Source of the DNA: Trichoplusia ni
Taxonomy: Eukaryota > Arthropoda > Insecta > Lepidoptera > Noctuidae
Assembly: GCF_003590095.1 (NCBI RefSeq)
Contig: NC_039480.1
Location: forward strand, 14,051,328-14,115,327
Reading direction: 5' to 3'
Length of the DNA stretch: 64,000 nt
Shown here: in pieces, positions 1 to 10,600 of the stretch
Numbering within the stretch: position 1 is the stretch's first letter
Layout: every line of letters begins with the position of its first letter
Program-made: the position numbers and the translations under genes
Notes under the pieces: generated by a model
Seen by the model: only the letters and a program-made list of their open reading frames with translations
What the model was told of the DNA's origin: nothing
Database searches by the model: none

Positions 1-67
1 AATTTAAACACACACACCGTTTACGTTATTAATGTTGTAACATAATTAAGAGTAAAGATACATTATA

Positions 68-97
68 ATAAATAAATAAATAAATAAATAAATAAAT
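68..97. repeat. (AAAT)n microsatellite, SINE tail
   Basis: About seven AATA/AAAT units form the 3' tail of the minus-strand SINE. Confidence 0.9.
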
Positions 98-351
98 ATT
101 CCACAACTTTCACACAACGCCGTCTAGTCTCAAACTAAGCAGAGCTTGTATTATGAGTACTAGACAACTGATAAACATACTTATATATTTCTAAATACAT
201 ACATAATATAGATAAATTACACCCAGACACAGAACAAATGATCGTGCTCATCACACATTCATTTGTCCTGGGTGGGAATCGAACCCACGACCTCCGGTAT
301 AGCAGTCAGGGTCACTAACCACTAGACCAACAGGCCAGTCATACATTACAG
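72..351 (-). repeat. tRNA-derived SINE with target-site duplication
   Basis: Read on the minus strand, a tRNA-like head near 345-255 contains an A-box-like stretch (tggtctagtggttag) and a good B box (ggttcgattcc). A lepidopteran SINE body follows and ends in a TATTTATT-type tail. The element is flanked by a 13-base direct repeat, tacattataataa, at 59-71 and 352-364, the expected target-site duplication of LINE-mediated insertion. The tRNA-like head does not continue into an acceptor stem, so it is not a functional tRNA gene. Assignment to the lepidopteran SINE type is from memory of similar sequences. Confidence 0.85.
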
Positions 352-370
352 TACATTATAATAACAATAT

Positions 371-490
371 CATCCTTGCCTTTTCCCAACTATTTTTGGG
401 TCGACTTCCAGTCTTACCGAATACAGTTAGGTGTCAGTGTTTTACAAGGCCTATGAAGACCTCACTTATTTTCATTATAGCCGGGATCCA
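371..490. repeat. Degraded lepidopteran dispersed repeat
   Basis: The core 'cccaactatttttgggtcgacttc' region followed by 'cagtgttttacaagg' resembles a very common lepidopteran repeat whose usual form has cccaactatgttggggtcgg. The copy is diverged and partial. Family name not assigned. Confidence 0.55.
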
Positions 491-1350
491 CAATACATTT
501 TGCCTTTCAAAACACAGAAGAACTCATCAGCTTAACCTGTGATCGATCCACTTGTGCAGTTCTAGCTTAGCCATTACAAAAACATCATACCCTACTTCTC
601 CTTATCTAAATTTATGCTAAAAATGGAAATCTCCACTTTCACCACACATTTACAATATCCGCGGATTAGTATTATCACTGCTGAAGACATTGTTTCTATG
701 TATCAGTGCTTACATGTATAGTGAAAGTGAGCTAAAGAAAAATCATCGTACAAGATATAAGATACAAGCCATAGTAACTGGAATTCACGCATCACAAGCA
801 AGGTTTTTTTTTGGTCCGGCTTCCCTTCTAAGAAAATTCACCCTTCGCCACTGATCACTGCGAATGTTACGAGCTCTTGAACAGAGAATCGAGAATCTTG
901 CTTTAGAAGCAAATGTATTCTGATTGGATTCACAATTGCGTGTTATTGTCTACTTCGGTTTGAATACTCCAATAACATCTCATGTATAGTTTCTAATGAC
1001 TAGTGCGCCTGTACGTCTCGTTAATATGGCCTTGTAGTTAGCTAATGTAAGTGTCTTCTTGGATTAGCTACTAAAACGTATTGAAAAAGAACAGTAAAAA
1101 CTTAATAAGGAAAACACATGGTAACGACTCTTACATTGCGAAAATATGATAAGAGTATTTTTTTTTCAATATGTTTTAATTCTTTACGCTGGGACGGCTT
1201 AAACATTTTTGATTTATGGATTTAGCTGCTTTTGCACCTGTAACAGTCAAACAACTCGGGAACAGCAAGTTTGAATTTAAAGGAGTCTGCCCACTACACC
1301 GTTCCATAACATGACCGTGCTATGAACGTGTTAGGCAAAAAAATATTCTC
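491..1350. other. Non-coding, no gene seen
   Basis: AT-rich sequence with no exon-like open frame and no repeat I recognise. It may be an intron or the 5' flank of MFSD11. Confidence 0.5.
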
Positions 1351-1612
1351 TATACTAGCTGTTGCCCGCGACTTCGTCCCCGTGGGTAGAAGATATAAGT
1401 TATGATTTATACCTGCCCTGTTTTTTTCACATTTTTCATTGTATCTTCGCTCCTATTAGTCGCAGCGTAATGGTTTATAACCGAAAGCCTTCCTCGATGA
1501 ATGGTCTATTCAACACAAAAAGAATTTTTCAATTTGGACCAGTAGTTCCTGAGATTAGCGCGTTCAAACAAACAAACAAACAAACTCTTCAGCTTTATAT
1601 ATTAGTATAGAT
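1351..1612 (+). repeat. Lepidopteran dispersed element with (CAAA)n near its end
   Basis: The element opens with ctagctgttgcccgcgac and closes with a CAAA run and 'atattagtatagatt', the two ends of a widespread lepidopteran non-autonomous repeat. Frames inside it, including an 82-codon one from 1362, are by-products of the repeat. Confidence 0.75.
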
Positions 1613-4049
1613 TAAAAAGGCGACGATGCTGGTCGGTAATGGCATGGTTGCATACTTTTTAATACAGAAAATATTTTTTTGCATAAGTTACCTATACGAC
1701 GAGAGTTCGATCCTTATCTACGGATTGGACTCTATCAGATTACGTGTCTAAAAAACTTAACAAAGTCTTGAAAAACAAAAACAAAAATCATCGATAATTA
1801 TAATAAATGCCCGCTATGTTATGCTACGTATACGTAATGCTAAAACTATACTATTTGTTCTTAAGTATAAGGAGTGTGTTGTATTCATTATGCGGTTGCT
1901 TTACTAGTGTGAAACTACCATAAGCTGCTGATTGGTGTTGACTGGTATAGCTACCGTTATGCTGAGTTGTCTTTTGAATAATAAATAACACACGATTCGG
2001 TTATCGCACGCTTGTAATTACCAAAACCATTTTTAAAAGATCTGGTGAAAATAATCTGGTGGTCTCAGACAAATGATTTTGATTGAGAAACATCAAAATA
2101 TGGTTAATTGAGAAAATGTATTGAAAAGGTTCTTTTTAATTATCTATAATTTGGTTTGAATCTTTTTCACATAAATAATTAACAAAACCAATGAGAAACG
2201 TTTGCTTTAAAATGTGTTGTTTAATTCTTGTAAATCCCTTTTTTGATCCTCATAGTCATGACCCTAACTTTTTGATTTGGCACAAGATATGCATTTATTT
2301 TGCTACTCATGATACTTCACCCTTTAGTCTCAATAGAAATTCCTTTGTTTTTCATATTAAAAAAAAAAACGTATATTAAACCCCAGTTCGTAGTTTTATT
2401 TATTTTGAGTTGTCTTTATAAAACATTCGAACATACTTGCACGTTGTAATTTATTATCATGTTGCTTATGACATTTGCAAAGCATAGAAGATAAAAATAC
2501 AAAGTATTTGAAAGAATTGTGATGCCTTGACGTCGTAGAGTTGAAGTACCCGGGGCAATAAACTACTGACAAGAAAACAATAATATAGACAGACAGATAG
2601 CTCATATTTTCATATTTAGACAATAGAGAATGTAAAGTCAGCAACAAACGCCTATAAACACTATCGGATTACCAAGACTCCCAAGTACCATCAAAATAAC
2701 TCGGTACCTCTTGGGACTGGGACACAAGTAAACAAATTTTGTGAATGTTTTGGACATGTTTAGTAGTTCGTAAATATGCGATTGTTGTTCGACTTTTGTA
2801 TACACATGCCGTTAGTGATAGGTTGATGACGTCCACATGACAATACATTCATAAAATGTGACATTGACAACGCCTCTATTTCAAACCAATAAGGTTTCAT
2901 ATCGTTATTCGCTGTTTACTTGTTATCATTGACATGAAATAGAACGCAATAGCATTTGCGGGACATTCCAATACCGAGCTATTTTTATTGGTTTGTAAAA
3001 TGACAGCTACAATTAGAAAAAGAAAGGTGTGATAATAACTTTACTTTGGTGATCAGTGGGTCTGCTCACTGCTGCCACCTTTTAAAGCAACTTACAGTTG
3101 ATCTATTGCTGTTTTAAAGAAAGATGTCAATCTACGTCGTGTAGTTACGCTTTGCCGCTTCCAAACTCTAATAATCTGGACATCAAAGCAGCTGTTGGCG
3201 TGGCGGCAAGCCCCCAAGTTTCCGATATCGCTGGCGTGCATTCTTTAGTTGGTATATCGAAATATTTTTACTCAAGAACCTTCACTAGACTAGATCACGC
3301 CCCCTCAAGGTCAGTCGTCGACTTTATTGCATAGTTTCAACTTACCTTTCATTTATTAAACAAAATATTTATACAACAATAGAACGCGATTTTAATTTAA
3401 ATCCAAATTATTATTAGTCACGAGGTATTTCGAATGCTTTTGTTTTAGGTTCGATTCAATTTTAAACTAGCCTATTTTGTGCATAAGTAAAACTTTATTA
3501 AACGTTATAAGAATTTAATAGGCATAACTAATTTACCTAGGATTGAATTAAATATAAATTAAATACTTCAATTTTAAAATGAGATCATAATAATGTAATT
3601 TGGAACACTTGTGTGTAACCATTTGAAGGTAACTAGAGTAATTAGGCTACATACGCTACGCTAACCGTATTTGTATAAACAAATATTGATACTAGGTACA
3701 AATTATAATAGGTCGTTCGAATACTAACTTGTGCTTACTGCCGAGAGTATTGACATTCAAATCGCGTTAATAACTTTTGAACTTTACCTTGAGAGGCGGG
3801 GCGGGCGAGTATGTTGAATGCTACCGTGTAACCACCCAAAACTGCGATATATGTATGTCCATTCTTATCTTACTTCTGAACTTACTGTTGATATGAGGAT
3901 AAGTAATAATAGATTGAATTTTGAATACTACGTTGGTTTAATGTATACCGAATAAAACTTCGTTTGTAATTATTCATGAAACAGTCCGATTCCTGCTCCT
4001 ATTCCTCAATTAGTAGGCCTTGCAATTCGAATGCACGAGATCCATTTTC
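1613..4049. other. Non-coding stretch, no supported gene
   Basis: AT-rich sequence. The only denser patch is 3060-3340, where a 78-codon frame (from 3098) opens with cysteine- and serine-rich residues but matches nothing I know and lacks convincing splice signals. I looked here for the missing N-terminal exons of MFSD11 and did not find them. Confidence 0.45.
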
Positions 4050-4262
4050 GATCACCGATACACCAATGTGTACCATCTTAGTTATTCCAATATACACCTG
4101 ACAAACTGTGGAAAACTGTGAAGGAAAACTCTCCAAATACTGAAAAATGCAATCACCAACCCGAGGTGAGGTAGTGTAGTGATTAATGCTCAAACCTTCC
4201 CTATATGGGAGGAAGTCTGTCCTCAAAAATAGGACATCTATAGGCGGGTAATGCTCGTATTA
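4050..4262 (+). repeat. Decayed non-LTR retrotransposon 3' tail
   Basis: The order 'gaaggaaaac', 'ccaacccg', 'tagtgtagtgattaatgctcaaaccttc' and 'ataggcgggtaatg' follows the familiar tail that usually reads 'ccaacccgcattggagcagcgtggtgg'. Many substitutions make it an old copy. The minus-strand 75-codon frame here is repeat noise. Confidence 0.5.
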
Positions 4263-4961
4263 CTGTACAAAACAAAATTCACGTGCACTTAAATTGTATG
4301 AGATTTTACTTTACGACGCGACGTCTAATACCAAGTTAACCAACATTAAATGCTTTGTTTCGAAACTCGATGCCTATCGGTCAAGGAATTTAAACCTGTG
4401 CTATTACAGGTTACATACAACATTCATTTAGTTGTAAATATGTTAGTGTGTAACACGATAAACATGTCGATTTATATTTTATAGAGCTGCATAGCGTTCT
4501 ATGAGCTTGGTAGTAGCTTGCTGGTTAGACAGCGGTTGGACGAGGCACAAAAATGCTAGCCATTGCCTTGATAAAACGCTCTACCATTTTCTAAATAACT
4601 GTTGATAAAAGTACGTTAAAATTACAGAATAATTAAGAAACTATACCCAACGCTTACTATACTTATGTTCCTAAGAGGAGAGAGGACAAACATTCCTCTT
4701 TCCCTGTTTTAACCCAAAGTGGGTTACTTTGCCAAAATATCTGGAGTATTGATGCTTAAGCTCTTGTTATTGTAAATAGTTATTACGTTGCTTGCATTTG
4801 GGAGCGGCTAACATTAAAGTTCCAGAAATACATGTTTAAATTATTATTATGACAACTTGACCTATTGAGCTATTGTTGCAATTAATATGAATTCGATTTG
4901 TGTAAACTTAACCATCAACATACTAACTAACTATTAAAAATAGATAGTTCTAAAAAAAGGA

Positions 4962-5068
4962 ATACAATATTGACATCTGCTGATCAACAAATCTTTAAAA
5001 TCAGTCTAGCCGTTTAGGAGAACTGTAGAAACATACACACAGTAGAATTATATATCCAAGATAATTTT
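4962..5068 (+). repeat. Decayed repeat tail
   Basis: 'aaaatcagtctagccgtttaggag', then 'aaacatacacacag' and 'gaattatatat', is the end of a common insect non-autonomous element. Partial and diverged. Confidence 0.5.
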
Positions 5069-7334
5069 AGTCGTCGTTAGGTAAAGGCGAGAGATGATCG
5101 AATGCCTTAAAACCTTGCTGTTAAAACTACAATATTATAAGACTGCAAATTAATTTAAAAAAATCTATTGGCTTAGTAGTCCGACCGAATTGCTTATATT
5201 TTTAGTTTTAATATAAAGCAGAGGAAGGTTAATAGTATTATATTGCTTTTAGAGCAACTTTTTAGCAGCTTTCGATTTTTGAGTACCATTTGGGGTAGAG
5301 ATTTAGAGAGTCATCCGATTAGCATAATTGTGTGATTCACTTTGACTTAGTATTACTTAAGGAGTTATTGGAATACTTTGCCACATTCACCTAAATGCCT
5401 CGAAGATAAGTCGTGTAAAAGAGTAAATAACATCACTTCAATTACTATTAATATGTAGCTAAACAGTAAACAGTTTAGCAATACATTTGCGATTTTCTCG
5501 AACACCTGCTTAAATAATAGCAATGTTTATGTAAACTTTTACTTTGCATATGCGGTGGTTATAAATATCGTATGTGTCGACCACACGTTAGAAATTTGAA
5601 ATCCACACCACACACTTCGATCTAACAAGTAATATATTTTTAGTTTATTGTTGAAGATTCGAGAATTGCATCATATCAATTATAATAACTATGTGTATAA
5701 AATAGTTAATACAACATAATTGATGATTGATTCACAATAATCGTTTGTAGAGCGAAACAAATGAGCGACTGGAAGTTGAAAAAAAGAGAATCAATTAAAA
5801 TCAACTTGTAGCGTATCAATTAAATTCCTGGTCTATTCATGAATCGGTAAAAACGACTTACGTTCCAATTGCACGAGGTGTCAGCACTGTCACTCATATT
5901 CTTTAGATGATCTGTGTGTGCCATTTTATAGTGCTTTCTTCGAGAAATGCGATGGATATGTTTATAACGAAAATATTTTTTGAAGATGGCTATATTTGAA
6001 GGTATTTACGTGGTATTATCATGATCCAGGTTATTAAGAATGGGATGAAAACAATGATATTAAGAAACCCAATTTGCTCTCGCTGAACGCAGCATGGATA
6101 ATAAGATTTCCTGAAAAGATGCTCTTAAGAGGCCCGACACTCTAAGTTAAATGGTATTTTCTGAGGAGCAACCTCCACTTTATAAAATAAGAAGTGTTAG
6201 AAGCTCACTACACATTGTAGAACGGGTTCTCTCTTGACTCTCTTCCATAAGATTTAAGAGGTGATCTCTTGTGTCAGGGATGTCTTGGTATCTGCAAACA
6301 AGTTCGATATTACCTAAAACCCGATTAGATCCGGAGTTGGCGGTCACCGGGTTGCGCTCAATAAGTAATACAACTTACGTAACTGATACTCGTTTGTTAG
6401 GTGTAGAACTGTAGACTAGCACTGTATAGTTAGCAACGAAAGTCGATGAACAACGTAGATAAATGAAATGCCCAAAATGTCGTTACTTTATAGGCAATCT
6501 ACATTCATTTGCTGTAATAATGGTGTTCAGTGAGATTTCAGAAGAATGTTTGTATTTAAGCTTCTTAGTTTCCTGCTCCAATAGCCAGACATAATTGATT
6601 GTTTTACATGATAACATCTTGTCTTACTTGTAAATCATATGGCGTTCATAGACTTTTGTTTCTGTCTGTACAACAGTACATTGCTTGAAGCATCTGGACA
6701 TTATGTTTTGTAACTCACAAACACTTATTGCATAACAAATCATTTGTTAGCGGCACACTGTGAACCATCTCTTAAAGTTCACACTTGCTTGGCATTTTGC
6801 CAAAGTTCAACTTGACCACAATTGCTGTCGTCAATCTCTAGATTTTACTACGTAAGGCTTGTCAAATTCGATTCGCTAAACTTACGTGAACTGTCGCTAA
6901 ATAACAGCTGCTTCTTGTTTTTTTTTTGTTGATGACTAAAAGGCTTGTGCATTTTACTTACATAATCTATCTGCTTGTTAACACTATAATACTGGTCTGA
7001 AAAAGAGGTCGATCTCCTTGTGAGTATAAACTTGGCACAAATTAGATATTGGTGTCGTATAATAAATGAGGTAGACCAAATGACATTTAAGATAAGAATT
7101 CGTAGTTCATCGCTAATTGATTCAGCAACCTTAATAAATATGAACTTTACCATGAATCTGTAGGCTCCATGACATAATTAGGGATACATTAAATAATTAG
7201 AATTAAGTTCGTAGGTTATTAATCACATAACACATATCAAATAAGCACATCGATATTTATTTCTTTAGATCTTTACACATTCAGCTTTATTTCGCGAATT
7301 CAACTGGTTCAATGGTAGCTGTGACCAGAATTAC
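5069..7334. other. Non-coding, probably MFSD11 intron
   Basis: No exon-like stretch is visible. Because the first MFSD11 exon seen (7522) begins in the middle of a codon behind a splice acceptor, this sequence is best read as intron. That is inference. Confidence 0.5.
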
Positions 7335-7420
7335 AGGCGGATAAAAAGTAGCCTTGTATAATCCAGGGGTCGTTACTACGTCTATTCTGCATTTAAAATA
7401 ACAGTGTGAGACGGTGATTA
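7335..7420 (+). repeat. Fragment of a common insect repeat
   Basis: 'ggcggataaaaagtagcc' followed by 'taatccaggg' is a recognisable piece of a widespread RTE-like tail, ending about 100 bases before the first MFSD11 exon in the window. Confidence 0.5.
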
Positions 7421-7521
7421 GACTACTAAACTTGATCCAGAAAACTGTCGTACACGTCTCTAATCCCTTGAGTAATAAGCGAAAGTCCTTCCTATGAGTA
7501 ACCAGTGGAATTCTATTGCAG

Positions 7522-7698
7522 GTTCTTCATAGTGACTTTCTTGTTCCCCCGCACGTGGCTGCTGTACGTGGCGAGCGTGCTGATCGGCGCGGGCGCAGCC
7601 GCCATATGGACCGGTCAAGGCAACTACCTCACGCTCAACAGTGATGCCGATACGATATCCAGGAATTCCGGTGTCTTCTGGGCGATGTTGCAGTGCAG
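7522..7698 (+). CDS. MFSD11: MFSD11 exon a
   Basis: Acceptor ttctattgcag, donor ag|gtaact. Encodes a helix (LLYVASVLIGAGAAAIW) and the conserved GQGNYLTLNSD loop, ending after two bases of the serine in LQCS. GC-rich compared with its flanks. Confidence 0.9.
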
Positions 7699-10600
7699 GT
7701 AACTTCCTTATAGCTCTATTAGATGTAGGACCTATTGTTTAGTTGTGCTTGAGTGGAATATTTATGATCTAGTTTGTTTTTTTGCGGCCCCGGGAAACGA
7801 TTCAATCGTTTGGTAGTAAATAGCAATTTATGTTGATTTGAATGAGTAAATGCAAGAAAATAGGTTTAAATCACGTTTTCAATTAATTTTACAATTGCAT
7901 TAATCTATTTGATACAGCAGCTATTATTAAAAAATGTATAACTTTTGTTAGTATTTAAATTAGTCAATTAAAACAAGTTGGCTTTCAAATTTAACTAGTA
8001 TTAAGTTAGCATATTTTAGCAGGCCGATGTAAATTGATTACTTTCTCTTTGCAGCATGTTTTTCGGCAATCTTTTCGTGTTCATAAAGTTCCAAGGCAAG
8101 ACGCAAATTGACGCGGAAACGCGAAATGTGGTGTTCGGCGCTCTGACCGGCGTTTGCGCCGTTGGCCTAGTGTTCCTTATGATCCTCCGGCCAGCTAAAC
8201 GCTTACCCACGCTTGAAGATGCCAAGGTAAACTGCACCTTGTAACACTGACATAATGTTTAGTTTAACTAAACCATGGCCGACGAGCTACTCAATAAGAA
8301 TCTTTTGATGCACCTTTATTAGTTAATGTTTGTCATTCAAATAGTACCTAGTACTACGTTCTTCTTCATTAATATAACATGAAAAAAGGGCCAAGTTATT
8401 AAACTCCCTTGATCGGTTTTGTTCATTCAACGTAGTTATTTTTATGAGGCAGTTTTATTGAGGGCAAACAGGAAGTGGATGCCGGTAAACTGATGGTCAG
8501 CGAAATTAATTGTTGACCACCGGTTCTATCTGCTGAGCTTTTCCGTAACGATGTAAAAACAAGGCGCCACGTTGAGACGCGTCATTAAAGTATTGCAAAC
8601 TGACATTTAAGTTTATCTAGCAAAAAGGCAATAGATGGTAATTGTAATGGTACACACATATTGCTAGTTATATTTGCATAAATTTCTTCTAGGAAACCTT
8701 ATATCATTTTTTTTTAGTAAGTTCATCCCTAAAGGCAAGAATGGTTTAAAATATATCTTACTGACCGTGTTGTTTCTGCTCTTTTAGCGAGTTATGAATA
8801 AAATTAAAATGTGAGAATTTATAACTTTTACCTCTACTTTCAGGGAGATATCGTGACGCATGATGTGCAAGAAGGTCCTATGGAAGCCTTCAAGGGCGCC
8901 TTAAGGCTTTTCTGCACACGGGATATGCTTCTACTGAGCGTCACGTTCATTTATACTGGTAAGTAAATACAACTAGGTAAACTTTGAAAGAAAATGAAAC
9001 CCAAAAAAATGCATACTTAGATGAGGAACTGCAAAATATGAATTTACTATTTATTTACTAATGATTCTTCAACGATAGTTTATTAGGTCCGTGAATTGGA
9101 AATGATAAGATTCGACTTTTATTGTAGTTTCTCGTCGTAGAAATAATAGCTAAAAATGCAGGCAAAAGAGCTCATTTGACATTTTGTGAGTATATAGAAG
9201 TGTAGAAGTGAGTTTTGTATGACATATAAATAACTATGAATTATAGAATAAACGACTGCAACCACAAGTACCTATAAAACAAAGTGTCGTAGACAACAAT
9301 TCCAAGTATTCAATCAACTTAGTCTCTAAATGTAAATAAAAACTAAAAGTTATCGTGTAGTAAAATACCACTTGAATGTTTTTCCAGGCATCTGGGATCA
9401 TTGACTGACGGTTACGTCAGCTATCCTCCTTGAATACTAACGATATGACAAAGAGAGTAGAACGTGTTGTCTGATAACCTCTTATTCAATATTTTTCTAC
9501 TAAACCTCTTTGCACGTAAAATGGAACATAAATACTTATTATTAACGCGGTTTATGTCGAAATATTAAAAAGAAAACAAATGATTGTGAGTCTTTGTAAT
9601 CTAACACTCAGCGCTCAAGGTGATAAAAGTGCTGTTACGTCTAAGTGCCTTTCGAAATACGATTATAGCACTTCTAGTAAGTCACCAAGGTGGCAGACAA
9701 GTGGGGCCATCAAGATTAGGGAATTTTTCTATTCATTATCTAAACTATATCAATGAATTACTCGTCGCATTAGTTTGATTGATAGACGCTTCAGTTTGAT
9801 ACTACAAATAATTAAGTGATGAATCTACTTGAGAACATACAATATAGAACAACCTCCTTGGTAATTGACATGTGAATGATGCCGTATTGAGAGCAGAGTC
9901 CTTGTTAGGGCTGCGGGCTAAAGCCGATACACGAAAGAACTCTGACTCACACTGCAAAATATCTATCCAAAGTTTTCTTTTGAAAGTATAGAGTTTTAAA
10001 TTGTCTGGGTAAACTAAACATACCATATGGTATGGTCAGCAACAGAAATCTGATAAAACTCAAACTTTCAAAGTAAATTCTGAGTTACAGTTGTGCTATG
10101 AGGCAAATAGTTTTGATACCCAGTTTAGTGACATATGCTACCTTTATGTCAACATATCACCATGTGTATAAATCTATGTCACAATTTAACGTGCCTTCCG
10201 TAGCACGGAAGAACTTGTTGTTATACATATACATAGATAGTTATCCATTGACGGACCGACCGTAGCTTGACCTATGCTCAACTTGTGAAGCTTAGCCAAG
10301 AGATCTCCTGAAAAAAAATACGTGTGGCAGTCGGGGACTGCCGCGGTAAAGCTATTGCATAAATACTTATACACTTATATACTTTCCCACAAACAGCTGA
10401 TTATGTATTCGTCCGATTTCGGAGCAGCTCGTCTCGATTCGGGCGAGTTCCGTAAAGTCGTACAATACGTCTAATCGCATGACACACAGCGCCGTGTCGA
10501 AGACTGCCGAACTGACACGACGTTAGACGATGCACGGCCTTCAAGCAACACCTCCGTGTCCGTCGGAGTGGAGAGCGTGAGGTTTTTTCGTTACGGAATT

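Noticed and set aside
255..345. tRNA gene on the minus strand
   Set aside because: A- and B-box text is good, but there is no paired acceptor stem and the sequence runs straight into a SINE body with a tail and target duplication.
3098..3334. 78-codon plus-strand frame as a coding exon
   Set aside because: No similarity to the missing MFSD11 N-terminus (no membrane helices) and no convincing splice sites.
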